Origin: Gerris lacustris
Taxonomy: Eukaryota; Arthropoda; Insecta; Hemiptera; Gerridae
Reading direction: 5' to 3'
Assembly (NCBI GenBank): GCA_951217055.1
Contig: OX578277.1
Span: 111,418,514 to 111,482,513, forward strand
DNA: 64,000 bases
In this document: positions 13,431-25,305 of the stretch, one piece after another
Position numbering within the stretch: the stretch's first letter is position 1
How the letters are laid out: every line of letters starts with the position of its first letter
The notes under the pieces: model-generated
Databases searched by the model: none
What the model was told of the DNA's origin: nothing
Seen by the model: only the letters and a program-made list of their open reading frames with translations
Translations under genes and position numbers: made by a program

Positions 13431-14027
13431 TTACGATCTATATTATGACGGGTTTCAAATTAGTGATTTTTTATTAAGAGGTAAATATTGAATGACAGCT
13501 AAAAAGAATAAGTAAATAAATAAATAAATTAACTGACGTATGACAACCAGGTTTGTCTACACTTGTGTACTAGATATCGGTTCATTTTTTCTACATCTGT
13601 ACTTCTTTACTTGTACTTATTTTTCTTCTCTTACCCTCCCCTACACGGGGCCATATCGATGGCCACGGTTTAGATTCGGTGTTGGTGAGATCCGTTGTTC
13701 AAAGATTTGTCCTTTTATAGGTTTATGATCAGCTCTCTAGATGGTTGCCATTTGTGGGATGTAAATACAAATTCAAACTGGGATGTAAAAGTACAAATTC
13801 GGAACTATTTATATTTTACTAACATTTTATATAACAATAAAAATCCTATTATCAACATTACATATTATGATTCAAAAGAAAATTAAAAAACGTAGTATAT
13901 AAAAAGTTCTTTTTATCTTGTAATTATTTGGACTCAGGGGACCTCAAAACGTGTAATTACATCAAAATCTCAAAATCAATTTTTCGCACCCTTTCTCTTT
14001 ATATGAGAAAGTATAAAGGAGTCAATG

Positions 14028-14683
14028 ACAGCCAAAAAAAATCTTGAAGGTAGTGCTAACTAGGCAAACAAAAATGTCAATGGCGGAGTGCAACCAACAG
14101 GCCAATTATAGTGACATTATTTTTCCCCTCACTTAAGTTGGCCACTGTGAGCTGTCAGAGTATTAGTTAGCTGTTATACTAGTGTAGTGATAAGTGTGAA
14201 AGAGCTTTTGCTTCTATACATAGAAGAGGGATAGATACATTTCTAGAGGCGATAAAAAGGAGGCATTTCAAAAACAAACAAACGATTTGTTTATAAAAAA
14301 CGGTTCTATAAGGAATGTTTAATGTTTGGATCAACCCTGTCCCGAACAGCAGCTGATTCACATGTAAAATTAGATTAGAACACCTCCCATGAGATAATAT
14401 GGACCAGGGCTTTAATTCTAAGTTTTATCATGGTTTCCAACTTATTTGGCTTGATAACGTACGAGAAGGTGCATTACATTTGTTATACTGTAGGTTTCTA
14501 ACCACAAAGTGTAATAAATCTATATCTTCAGGAGGACACCCCCCCCCCCCCCCAGATTTATTACATGCTACATCTCCTTTAACCCAACTAGGCAGGGGCG
14601 AGCAATGAAACCACAACAGGCCCTACGCTGCCTCCAATAACAGTTTTCAGAAAAAAATATAAAAATTAAAATTATAAAATATA
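14028..14683. other. Intergenic DNA, nothing recognised
   Basis: Only a 14-nt C run (about 14540-14553) and short AT-rich ORFs without family resemblance are seen. Confidence 0.6.
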
Positions 14684-14686
14684 CTA

Positions 14687-15671
14687 GAGGTCGACCAAGA
14701 AGTCATGAACACGGGAGAAACGGAAAGCTTAACTTCGTTTAAAATCGGAACTTCCGAGTAGTGCCGAAGTCAGTACAGTCTGGTGCTAAGACAATAGGTT
14801 TGTTCCAACCCCTCTATTTGTACCGTCCTTTGTATCGTCCCGCGGATCGTTCGGGAATCGTTTAGGACAGGTTTTATACGCATGCGCTAACATTGTACTG
14901 TAATATAATCATGTCAGGTTGGAACGAGTTTAGGACTATTATTCGCACTGTATTAAAAAAATTAAGGAAACCTAACAGTTAGGAAACCTTCCTGTTGATA
15001 TTTGTAATTATTGACATAACTGCGCATGTCATACAAACCAGTACATGGTATTGTCAGAGGATCGTTGGGATCGTACAGTGAACGGTTCGCAAACGATCCC
15101 TGCCGGGGTTGGAACAGTTTCGTGTACGGTACGAAACACTGTCCCAAGTCAGCTTGGAACGGCTTTTATCTACTGCGCATGCCGGTGACGATCCCGCGGA
15201 CGGTACAATGCTCGGTTGGAACAAACCTAATAACCATTCCTAGTTTGTATGACATGCCCAGTTATGTCAAATCTCACGAATAACAACAGGGAGGTTTCCA
15301 ATCTGTTAGGTTTCCTGTTTTGTTTGTTTTTATACAGCACGAACTATAGTCACAACTGTTCTAAATCCAAATCAAACTCAGAAATAAAGAGGAAGAAAAA
15401 AAATAGATTAAGGAAAAAGAATATCAATTTAGATTTAAAGAATGAATAATCAATAAATAATAATATAAAGATATAATCGTATATTATTAGTGATTTCTTA
15501 TCAGGTACAGTGTTGCCTGTTGCAAAAAATATAGAAGTTATCAAAAATAAAATTATTAATAACAAAAGAACAACACTGTGTTTTTTTACCGTGGTCTATT
15601 ATATCAAAAACTGACTGTACATGACAACACTAGCGCACTCCTCTCATTTCCATGACTTCTTGGTCGACCTC
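14687..15671. mobile_element. 985-bp inverted-repeat element inserted at TA
   Basis: Ends are GAGGTCGACCAAGAAGTCAT and its exact complement, about 21 bp. Further inverted pairs lie inside (about 14790-14850 with 15185-15235; 14965-15050 with 15240-15325). It sits within a family D repeat: the uninterrupted family D sequence at about 35363 reads TATACTAGCTGGATACC. The element therefore entered at TA (or CTAG) and duplicated it. A TA duplication suits the Tc1/mariner superfamily. No transposase is encoded, so it is non-autonomous. Confidence 0.85.
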
Positions 15672-16150
15672 TAGCTGGATACCCGTGCTTTGTTACGGAG
15701 TGTTATTTTAATTTGATAAGTTTAAAAAACTAACATCAAGAAACATTTAAATTATTTTTTGCTATGCGAAAATATATATAGATTCTATCCTTACCACTTA
15801 TTTATTTTCCCCCCTCCTCTTTGATAAGATAATTTGAAAATATCCCAAATTTACCATCCTCTTAAATGAAAATGTGACAAACAATTACTGTACTCTTAAA
15901 TAGTTTTTCATCGATATGCATCAAGAAGGGTTTCAATTACTTTGACCCCGTATTCATTACTTGTACCCCGCACCCCGTATACCAAAATTATTTCGAAAAT
16001 TCATGTGATCAGTGATTTCCCCCTGCTTTGAAGGTCTTGTATGCAAATTTTCATCGAGATCGAACAAAAACTGTAGATTTTCATAAATATTACAAAAAGG
16101 TTTACAGACACAGGAACAAAACTATATAAGGTTTTTTTTTTTTTTGGTTT
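15672..16150 (+). repeat. Dispersed repeat family D, copy 1
   Basis: Begins CTAGCTGGATACCCGTGCTT and shares several hundred bp with 35363-36360, including TACTCTTAAA...TTTTCA and CATTACTTGTACCCCG. Sequences beginning with this phrase are common interspersed repeats in insects; class not resolved here. Confidence 0.8.
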
Positions 16151-16224
16151 TACCAACAAAACCATAAAAAACTATAGGTGATCACTATAAAACTAAATTA
16201 AAAATATCATAACTTAACCTATAG

Positions 16225-16900
16225 TTTATTAATGTTTAAAACAAAAATAATAAAATAGGCTGCCAATTAGTGTGGCACAGAGCTTCCTCGCATCTTATCA
16301 CATACTTTATTGATTTGGCCCTGTCCTAATCACATCTGATTTATTATTACAAGTGTTTTGATCGAAGTTAAGTGAATGAATAATATCATCATTAACTCAG
16401 CACACATTTTGTTGAAGTGATGAATCAGGCATAGACTTTATGTTAAAAGATGGAACACCGCCATTCCACAGACATTCTTCCTCGAGATGCAATTGAACAA
16501 ATTTTAATTAACGCCATCACTTAATTTCAGCATTTTTTATCTTGAACTTAAAAAAAATTGAACTTAACAGAAAGACATGACATGAAACATTCAAAATAAA
16601 AAAACGCGTGACCACTGTACACTAGCTTATCTTGTACTAACTTCATCGTCCACACTAAGATAGTAAGCAAAGCCAAGATAGTAAATTCAGTGGTGGGGGT
16701 GCTAATAGCTTAAAAAATAGGATGCTGTCCTATTCAACTTTCCTAGCTTGAGAAGCTAGTTTACTAGCTTCTTCACTAGCTTGCTAGCTTAAAAATAAAG
16801 CTAGTTCTGCCTACACTAAAATTACTAGCTTGCTAGCTTACTAGCTCTGGCTTGCTATCCTAGCTTGAAAAATTCTCTTGGTGTATTCCAGGCATAAGAG
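16225..16900. repeat. Family A end (inverted) and CTAG-rich sequence
   Basis: 16255-16310 is the reverse complement of the family A end (GCCAATTAGTGTGGCAC). From 16620 to 16880 GCTAGCTT-like words recur in both orientations, and similar TAGTAAACT/AGTTTACTA words recur at 19680-19940, suggesting one decayed foldback repeat family. Confidence 0.5.
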
Positions 16901-16920
16901 ATTTATCGATTTATCAGCTG

Positions 16921-17383
16921 GGGTCCGATTCTATAACTTTGAAACCTCCCTTTTCATTTTGTTATTTATCAAACTGTTGTTATGAAGATGCACTGTGCAA
17001 CCTGTCAACGTGAATCTATAACTTTGTCTGTTGTTATATAAGGAGAAATTGATATATAAGGTTTGATATATATCCACTCAAAATTGTTGTTGAATAATTC
17101 GCCAGGTTATGTTGATATATATCAAATGCTAAAAACCAAAACAAAGTCATACACACGACATTATTGATGTTTTCATTCACTTTTCTTGTTTTCTGAATGA
17201 AATTACTTCAAAATGGCCATCTATAAAGGACACTGTCTATTCCTAGTTTGGTATTCGGCCACATACAGCGCTGGCATCACTTTACAGATTCACTACATTA
17301 TATAACAAAAGTTTGGTGTATAGCGGTGTTTGATAAATAATGTCACTGTGGATATATATCAAAAAAGTTACAGAATCGGCCTC
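16921..17383. mobile_element. Small inverted-repeat element
   Basis: The left end GGGTCCGATTCTATAACTTT and the right end (complement GGCCGATTCTGTAACTTTT) form an inverted repeat. The body repeats GATATATATC-type palindromes. No ORF. The target duplication is unclear. Confidence 0.6.
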
Positions 17384-17924
17384 CTGATTCAAAAGATTTT
17401 GTAAAACTAATGACTGATTATTGTATGTATTGTCATCAGAAATAAATAATCAGTGCAAAATTCAGCTCTCTGTTTAGTCGGGAAGTGGGTAAAATAGAGA
17501 TTATAAGATTTTTCCCCGACAAAAATCTTTCCTGGACGGACAAGTGAAGTTAATTAAAAGCCTGTTAATTATCCTGTGAGGTAAACGTTTAACCAGCCTA
17601 CTCAAATTTATTTATGAATGCATATAATTAATTAGTGATCATTTCTTAAAAATCCACCTTAAGTTGAATAAAGGATAAAGTTAAGAGAGGCTGTGAGAAG
17701 TGGCCAACTACAGCTCTCTAACCATCAAACTTTACCTTGTTCAGCAACTTAATTATTGTAATGTGGTTCAAGTTAAGCACTATATATGTGCAATATCTAT
17801 GCTCAAGTTCGACCACTAAATAAACTTAAAAATATGTGTCTATTCTGATGTAAGACAAGTCGATAAGGATTTATTTAAAGGCTAAGTTATGAAATCTACT
17901 GTGTACTTTGATAATAACACTAAC

Positions 17925-17976
17925 CTTGGCCTTGGCCGGAGGCCTCACCTGGGGCTCCACTGCACCTGCACTCCTC
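17925..17976 (-). CDS. Possible third exon of APC-like gene
   Basis: On the minus strand a polypyrimidine acceptor (GGTTGTTGCAG) ends at 17977, followed by an open stretch that joins in phase to the exon ending at 24523 and reads RRSAGAVEPQVRPPAKAK. It ends at donor GTTAGT (24 nt longer) or at the better donor GTGAGG after residue Q; both keep phase 0. The intron would be 6.5 kb and hold a minisatellite. The support is splice signals and phase only, so chance is a real possibility. Confidence 0.25.
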
Positions 17977-18119
17977 CTGCAACAACCACATCAAAAATTA
18001 ATACATCATATCATGATAAACAGCGTCATCCCGACAAAGGATCAACCAGACTCAAGGAACCCCCGGAGAATACAGGTATAATCTACGTTCTAGTAGTCCA
18101 GGAAAATTAGAAATAATAG

Positions 18120-18910
18120 GGGAAATAATGTATAAAGTTGAACACACTCTTAAGGGGTGTAGTATTAAGAAACAGTAGAGTACCTCCCTCCTTAAGTCCA
18201 AAATTTACTCTATTTCACTTTTTACGCAAAACGGTTTATTTTTTGAAGAGAATAGTTATTACAACAAATATTTTTCACACAAAAGGTCCTTGCATGTTTG
18301 AAGTGAGACACACTGATTTCAAGATATTGTAGTTGGAAAAAGATAGAAAATCCATTACCACAACGAAAAATCCATTTTAACATATCTTAAAAACAACTCT
18401 TCCGATTTTATTGAAGTTTGGTACACATATTCATTTTACCATTACCCACGACAAGTTCGTGGGACAACGTTATCCGCCAAAGCGTTCGCCTGCAATGCTC
18501 GCTTAAACGTGAACTTCAAATTTACAATTGAAATTTTAGGTCGGTAAAAAAATCTAACTTCATCTATTTAATGTGACAAACATTTTTTTCAAATACAATT
18601 TTTTAATAAAACCAACAGCGACACCGCTATGAAGAGTTGAAGATCGCTAAAACTATTAATAGTTTTTATAATGGAGAGAACGCGAGGAGGGAGATAGACA
18701 AGGGGAACAGGAGGTGACTTGGTTCCCCCACCTCTCTCTTTGACCTACCTCTTCAATAGAACAGCGAGCCTATGGACCTCGAGACCAGGCGACCAGGCTT
18801 TATTGATGGGAAATTAAATAAATTAGACAATAATAGATTTTAAAAGCCTAAAATCATTAAAGTATACGCGAGGAAGCTATTTGCCACTCTAATTGGCAGT
18901 GTTTTTACAA
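18120..18910 (+). repeat. Foldback-family piece and family A copy
   Basis: 18145-18350 (CACTCTTAAGGGGTGTAGTA, then ACGCAAAACGGTTTATTTTT) matches the arm of the foldback element at 46950. 18370-18910 is a family A copy ending with GCCACTCTAATTGGCAGT. Confidence 0.7.
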
Positions 18911-19287
18911 TGTTGAAGCATTCTGCTAATTATTATTATTTATTGTAAGTATAATTCTGTATTTATGAAGTATTGGAATCTTTCTTTTGAACTGTTCACC
19001 CTCCAAAATAACGAAACGCTTCATATAAAGACTAAATTTTCAAGTGAAATAAACGTCATACTTTCGCTAAAATGTCATAAAAACAACCGATTTTATAAAA
19101 TAGAGGTCATAAAACAGGAGAATAAAAGTCATGGAATAAAGGTCATGAAATGGAAAAATAAAAGTCATAAATGTCCCGTCTCTGGTCATTACTGAACCTA
19201 ATTTTGATTTGTTTTGTACCGACAGCATTTACAAATCTATACACTGCTTCAAATAACATGGGGGCAAGTTACAAGCAGCTTGCTTAA

Positions 19288-19639
19288 GGCTCTACCGCCC
19301 TTTGAGGTTAGGAAAAACAGTAAAATTAAAATTATACTGGTTCTAAGCAAGATATAAAACATCTAATCACAGGCTTCATTCCTAATTTTAATTCTGCACA
19401 ATTTGAGCCCTATTTCAACTTCCTATGATAAATAGTAGAGGCGCCATTTTAATACAACGAGTTCTATCATTGTATTGAAATGGCGCCTGTACTATTTATC
19501 ATAGGAAGTTGAAATAGGGCTCAAATTGTGCAGAATTAAAATTAGGAATGAAGCCTGTGATTAGATTTTTTATATCTTGCTTGAAACCAATAAAACTGTC
19601 AATTTAATGATTTTTATAACCTCAAAGAGCGGTAGAGCC
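19288..19639. mobile_element. TTAA-flanked hairpin element (piggyBac-type MITE)
   Basis: Arms of about 170 bp are nearly perfect inverted repeats around a loop of about 12 nt (CGAGTTCTATCA). The ends read GGCTCTACCGC, and TTAA lies on both sides (19284-19287 and 19640-19643). TTAA duplication is the piggyBac signature. There is no ORF; a transcript would fold into one long hairpin. Confidence 0.88.
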
Positions 19640-19659
19640 TTAAGAGTAACTGTAACTAC

Positions 19660-20640
19660 CTCGGCTGCAATAATCACACAACTAGTAAACTCACCATCCA
19701 GTAGCTTGTCAATCACCCCCTCCGTGTAATTTCAGCGGGCAAGTTTACTATCTAGCTTTATTACAAGGAGCGAATTTACTTCAGCTGTTAACTAAACCAG
19801 CGAGAGGCTAGTAAACTTGTCAATCACCCACTCCGTGTAATTTTAGTGGGCAAGTTTACTAGCTAGCTTCATTACATGGAGCTAATTTACTACCAGCTGG
19901 AAATATTGCCAGCGAGAAGCTAGTAAACTCGCCCCATGTAATTGAGGCTTAATATTCACTCGCCACATTCAATACTCATTTACAAATGTAAATAGAAGAA
20001 ATGATTGGTTGTTTTGACTTAGATTTAGAGGTACTACTTCATAATTATGACTATAGAGGTTGATAAACAAGCAACACAATAATAGTGTCACCACAATTGT
20101 AGTATTAAAATTAACAAAGAATCACTTCACATACACTACAAGAAGGCATTGCTAGGTGGGTGCAAGGGGGGGACTACCATCCCCCCCCCCCCCCCCCCAC
20201 CCAACACCAAGGGACAGCCAAATTGGTTACAGTGGCCTTTCTTTTTCTTTGCTTGTTGTGATTGTGTCACAGCACCAGGAGGGGGTGCGAAAACCAACTT
20301 TCCCTGGGAGCTACAAACCCTACCAATGCCTCTGAGACTAGGTACAATTCCCTTTATTTTCTAGATTCAGACATAATTTTTAAAGGAAATAAAAATACAA
20401 CTGAGAGAACAGATTATCCAAGTGTGGTTAGTGGGAAACAAGAAGGCGCTTTTGCAGTAAACAGTAGTGGCGTAGAGGTCTTTTGGACCCCATGATGTCT
20501 CCGGAAGGTTAATTTAGTCATTTCAACAAGGAGAAAGACAAAACTGTCTAAGTAATTTATAATTATTGATTTATTGTAACAAGTAAAAAAAACATCAAAA
20601 TAAAAGAGGATAATTTTGTTTAGAATCATAGATCCACTTG
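19660..20640. other. Repetitive non-coding DNA
   Basis: 19680-19940 holds two or three diverged ~115-bp units with GTCAATCACCCCCTCCGTGTAATTT-like text and AGTAAACT/AGTTTACT inverted words. A C run lies at about 20181-20198. No gene is recognised. Confidence 0.6.
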
Positions 20641-21809
20641 ATTGGAACAGATTAAGTTAGTTGCCTACAAAGCCCCAATCGGCAGAGATTGGTGTTTCAC
20701 ACTTCTCCCCTTTTATTAAAATGAGACACGATGATTATGAAAATTAGTAAGCCAATAGTGCAAAATTTAGGTAGTTTTTGAAAATTACCTCCTCTCCGTC
20801 TGGTTTGTCCCGTCTAGGACATATCGACACAATCTGACCATAATCATAATTATGGATATGGGGGAAAATGCTTTTGTTTAATATTTAAAAATTATTTTTA
20901 TATCGGCCCCTCGCCACCTACTCTTAGGATTCATTTAGTCCCTAATGAGGGCATTTTCTTTGATTTTGAAACAAAGGACTTGGAGAATTTAAATAATAAA
21001 TCATTTTACTTTGACGGTGCAGAATTTCCCTTTCAAGAGAAGGGTAAAAATCCAGATAATTATGGTCATTATTGGATAACTGAGGGAATTTCATGGACTA
21101 CCATGGTGAATTTCAACCTTCTTCTACATTCTTTATTTTTTTCTGACCAATTTCAATTATTTAAATGACTTAGATACATATTTTTCTATAGCCTACAGTG
21201 AGATGTTTTATCCACACCGGTGTTAACAAATAAACTAAACTGATCTTTTATTTTTACAGCTCCTTGCCAAATGAAGACCTAAAAACTTAAAAGCTTTGTT
21301 CACACCATGTTTTAAGTTTTTGGCTCTACTTATGATTTTGAGCAGGCAACCACTAAGATGAATTATAAAAAGTCAACACTTTGAACTTCTCTCACTGCCA
21401 AAAAACTAAAAATCTTTACTAACGATTGCTACTGCAGGATTTAAACTTGGATTTTTGTTTATATTAAATTTTCAAGACACTTATTTTTTATTTTCCTTCT
21501 TCTTATACTCAGTCTACATGTAAGAGGAGTCAAGTGTAGATAAAAACTGGAGTTGAGTAAAAAAATGGAGTTGATTATAAAAATGTTGAGATGTAAAAAA
21601 AGATTGAATATAATTCTTGAGAAAACATAAGTTTACTTCCTTAAAAATCTTATCTACACTCTCATACTGTCACATCTGCACGTTGCAAGATGTGACTTTT
21701 GACACTCAGATTGGCCAACCTAAATGAGGAAAAAAAAGCCACTAGGCCTGTGGGTAGGCTAGTGACATTTTTGTTTGCCTAGTTAGCCCAACCTTCTCGA
21801 ATTCGCAAT
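20641..21809. other. AT-rich DNA, nothing recognised
   Basis: Short ORFs only, without family resemblance. No repeat match to the rest of the window was noticed. Confidence 0.5.
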
Positions 21810-21811
21810 CT

Positions 21812-22020
21812 GGCACTTTTTTACTTTAGCACCCCCCTTTGGTTCTAAACAATAGTCTGCCCTACAAAAGTTACAAAGGTTTTTTGTGTTTGTCTCCCCA
21901 ATACATTGAGACTCCTGGGGTATATTTATATTTTATATTCCTTTACCTTAATAGTTGATTAGAGTAAGGGATATGATCACAATTATATACACAAGTGTGA
22001 TATTCCTTTGTCCCAAGGTA
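21812..22020 (-). repeat. Truncated copy of the GGCACTTTTTTAC element
   Basis: The start, GGCACTTTTTTACTTTAGCA, is the terminal sequence of the element at 54840-55171, here inverted. Similarity runs on through GTGTGATATTCCTTTGTCCC and stops where the 84-bp minisatellite begins, so the array abuts or interrupts this copy. Confidence 0.75.
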
Positions 22021-23790
22021 CATTGAAAGGTTGAAAGAAGTCATTAAGGAGGCAAAGGTCTTTTAAGGGCCGTAGAGCCATGGAATAAAGTAAGTAGGTA
22101 AGTACGTATAAAGGTTGAAAGAAGTCATTAAGGAGGCAAAGGTCTTTCAAAGCCGTAGAGCCATGGAGTAAAGTAAGTAGGTGAGTATAGAGGTTGAAAG
22201 AAGTCATTAAGGAGGCAAAGGTCTTTCAAAGCCGTAGAGCCATGGAGTAAAGTAAGTAGGTAAGTGCGTATAAAGGTTGAAAGAAGTCATTAAGGAGGCA
22301 ATGGTCTTTCAAAGCCGTAGAGCCATGGAGTAAAGTAAGTAGGTAAGTACGTATAAAGATTGAAAGAAGTCATTAAGGAGGCAAAGGTCTTTCAAAGCCG
22401 TAGAGCCATGGAGTAAAGTAAGTAGGTAAGTACGTATAAAGGTTGAAAGAAGTCATTAAGGAGGCAATGGTCTTTCAAAGCCGTAGAGCCATGGAGTAAA
22501 GTAAGTAGGTAAATACGTATAAAGATTGAAAGAAGTCATTAAGGAGGCAAAGGTCTTTCAAAGCCGTAGAGCCATGGAGTAAAGTAAGTAGGTATAAAGG
22601 TTGAAAGAAGTCATTAAGGAGGCAAAGGTCTTTCAAAGCCGTAGAGCCATGGAGTAAAGTAAGTAGGTAAGTACGTATAAAGGTTGAAAGAAGTCATTAA
22701 GGAGGCAAAGGTCTTTCAAGGCCATAGAGTAAAGTAAGTAGGTAAGTACGTATAAAGGTTGAAAGAAGTCATTAAGGAGGCAAAGGTCTTTCAAAGCCGT
22801 AGAGCCATGGAGTTAAAGTAAGTGGGTAAGTATAAAGGTTGAATGAAGTCATTAAGGAGGCCAAGGTCTTTCAAAGCCGTAGAGCCATGGAGTTAAAGTA
22901 AGTGGGTAAGTATAAAGGTTGAATGAAGTCATTAAGGAGGCCAAGGTCTTTCAAAGCCGTAGAGCCATGGAGTTAAAGTAAGTGGGTAAGTATAAAGGTT
23001 GAATGAAGTCATTAAGGAGGCCAAGGTCTTTCAAAGCCGTAGAGCCATGGAGTTAAAGTAAGTGGGTAAGTATAAAGGTTGAATGAAGTCATTAAGGAGG
23101 CCAAGGTCTTTCAAAGCCGTAGAGCCATGGAGTTAAAGTAAGTGGGTAAGTATAAAGGTTGAATGAAGTCATTAAGGAGGCCAAGGTCTTTCAAAGACGT
23201 AGAGCCATGGAGTAAAGTAAGTAAGTAAGAATAAAGTTTGAAAGAAGTCATTAAGGAGGCAAAGGTCTTTCGAAGCCGTAGAGCCATGGAGTAAAGTAAG
23301 TAGTTAAGTACGTATAAAGGTTGAAAGAAGTCATTAAGGAGGCAAAGGTCTTTCAAAGCCATAGAGCCATGGAGTAAAGTAAGTAGGTAAGTATAACGGT
23401 TGAAAGAAGTCATTAAGGAGGCAAAGGTCTTTCGAAGCCGTAGAGCCATGGAGTAAAGTAAGTAGTTAAGTACGTATAAAGGTTGAAAGAAGTCATTAAG
23501 GAGGCAAAGGTCTTTCAAAGCCATAGAGCCATGGAGTAAAGTAAGTAGGTAAGTATAACGGTTGAAAGAAGTCATTAAGGAGGCAAAGGTCTTTCGAAGC
23601 CGTAGAGCCATGGAGTAAAGTAAGTAGTTAAGTACGTATAAAGGTTGAAAGAAGTCATTAAGGAGGCAAAGGTCTTTCAAAGCCGTAGAGCCATGGAGTT
23701 AAAGTAAGTGGGTAAGTATAAAGGTTGAAAAAAGTCATTAAGGAGGCCAAGGTCTTTTAAGGGTTGTAGAGCCATGGTGTAAAGTAAGCA
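22021..23790. repeat. 80-84-bp minisatellite, about 21 copies
   Basis: The unit contains TTGAAAGAAGTCATTAAGGA, GGCAAAGGTCTTTCAAAGCC, GTAGAGCCATGGAG and AAGTAAGTAGGTAAGTA. Most units are about 84 bp. Five in a row from about 22785 to 23190 are an essentially identical 80-bp variant (GAATGAAG, GGCCAAGG, AGTGGGTAAG), and a two-unit block repeats at about 23215-23680. ORFs on the minus strand are repeat artifacts. Confidence 0.97.
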
Positions 23791-24380
23791 AGTATAAAGT
23801 GAAAGGTCTCCTAAGAAATACAAGACTTGTCATAAGAAGTTGTGAGAAGCAGCAAACCTACGGTCAAGTTTCTTTGGTATCGAGCGGAGAGTTACTGACA
23901 AACAGTTATATCAACCCCAGGCCGGCTCTTAAGCCAAATTATTGATTCCAAACTAAATAATCATTGAACTAGTGGAATTTACAAGTGATCAGGGAAGAGG
24001 TGACATCACCTGCAGTGTATTGTTATTCTTACCTTCCATCAAACTTATACCTACTAAAACTTTGACTGGCAAAATGTAAAATGATGATAAACAGAGATAT
24101 CACTTCTCTTTACTCATGAGAAGCGAATGAGTTATTGTCTTAACAATGAAGCATTACAGACACTTGCATACAGTAAAGTATAACTCGGCACAATGGGAAC
24201 CTGATTTGGGCTTTGTGATCAGCATTGCAACCTAATAAGGGTAATAACAAATCTTACATATCCAAGTAATCCTATTTGTTTCTATAATTGTTTGCTGCCA
24301 CCACACAACCGAGCTTTGTGATTTTATTACCTGTCAGGTCTTATCTTCCCCCCTCCCTCCTTATGTAAAGTCAAGTAAAC
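23791..24380. other. Unassigned intergenic or intronic DNA
   Basis: Nothing recognisable; lies between the minisatellite and the APC-like first exons, and would be intronic if the exon at 17.9 kb is real. Confidence 0.5.
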
Positions 24381-24522
24381 AGATGATACGATGGAGTTAC
24401 GGAGGGCGGCAGATGTCGATAGCAAACCTCCGTCCGGGGTTTCCCGATGAGTGGGTACCTCGAGCCACTTCTTACTCGAGCACGACATCTAACAGAACAA
24501 ATTATTTACAAGTAGAGGGTAC

Positions 24523-24574
24523 CTTTCAAGGTGGACGAGAGGAGTGGAGCCTGGGGGCGGACTGGAGGGCCTAT
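24523..24574 (-). CDS. Putative second exon of APC-like gene
   Basis: Acceptor TTCTGTTTCAG precedes 24574 and donor GTACC follows 24523. The 52 nt join the preceding exon in phase and encode DRPSSPPPGSTPLVHLE plus two bases of an Arg codon. It is proline/serine-rich with no domain. Both this exon and the first end in AAG/GTACC. If the donor is not used the frame runs on through YPLLVNNLFC to a stop, giving a short alternative C-terminus. Confidence 0.4.
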
Positions 24575-24655
24575 CTGAAACAGAAGGAAAGCTGGCTCAG
24601 TGACGGAGACGGACTGTAGAGGCGGCGGAGTGGCGGAGACGGAATACCGTGGTAC

Positions 24656-24764
24656 CTTGTGACGGGGGCGGGGAGTGGATCTGTCTCTGGAGGCGCCTCG
24701 TCTCCTTAGTGAGGCAACGTACTCTGTCCAGTAACTCTTCGTAGCTCGACACTGGCAAGCTCAT
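24656..24764 (-). CDS. Putative first coding exon, APC-like N-terminus
   Basis: From ATG 24764 it encodes MSLPVSSYEELLDRVRCLTK and then ETRRLQRQIHSPPPSQ before donor GTACCA. An in-frame TAG 14 codons upstream and a GC-rich leader support a genuine start. Residues 7-30 (SYEELLDRVRCLTKETRRLQRQI) form a short amphipathic coiled coil resembling the N-terminal dimerisation helix of adenomatous polyposis coli proteins, which begins SYDQLLKQVEAL in vertebrates. The match is short, so the family is tentative. Downstream armadillo-repeat exons would lie at lower coordinates and none were found in the window. The strong GC contrast with the flanks favours a real exon. Confidence 0.45.
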
Positions 24765-24789
24765 GACAGCTCGGCCTCCATCCAACGTC

Positions 24790-25100
24790 CGCTCACCGTC
24801 GCCCTAACGCACATAAACACGAGCCCGCACACGCACCACCACCGAAAAAACTCCGCGTCCCACCGATTCTCAACTCTGATATAAACCACTATCGATCACG
24901 GGATTGAAAAGTTAAAATATGAAATTGAAAAAAGTGTCAAAACAACGAGTCCCGTCCGTTTTAAAGCTGTCAGTTCTACCAACTATCTAGCCGACTGTCA
25001 GACGGGGCGACACTGATTTCCATTTCACAGACTGCGGACTAAAACTAAATACAGACTAGAAAGTCGGGCCACTAACTGGATGCTCCCTAAGCGCTACCTT
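24790..25100 (-). promoter_or_regulatory. Promoter-like GC/CpG-rich region
   Basis: Directly upstream of the ATG at 24764, the sequence to about 24870 is rich in CG dinucleotides and then grades into AT-rich DNA. No TATA box is convincing. Inferred from position and composition. Confidence 0.35.
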
Positions 25101-25305
25101 GCGGATACTCCTTGGTACTAAACATTTTTATTGTTTTCTTATTTATAACTCATTTTTATAGTTTTCTTCTTACGTTTTTCATATTTTATTGTCACTAACG
25201 CAAAACTGCATTGACACTATTTTTCTCTTAAAACTAACTTACTCGTCTAATTCATTCAGCAATTTTTTAAGGGCTCATGATTCAGCACTTTAAATTCTGT
25301 GGGGG

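Noticed and set aside
23111..23680. 189-residue minus-strand ORF (KDLCLLNDFFQPLYVL repeats)
   Set aside because: It lies wholly inside the 80-84-bp minisatellite; the open frame reflects unit length mixing, not selection.
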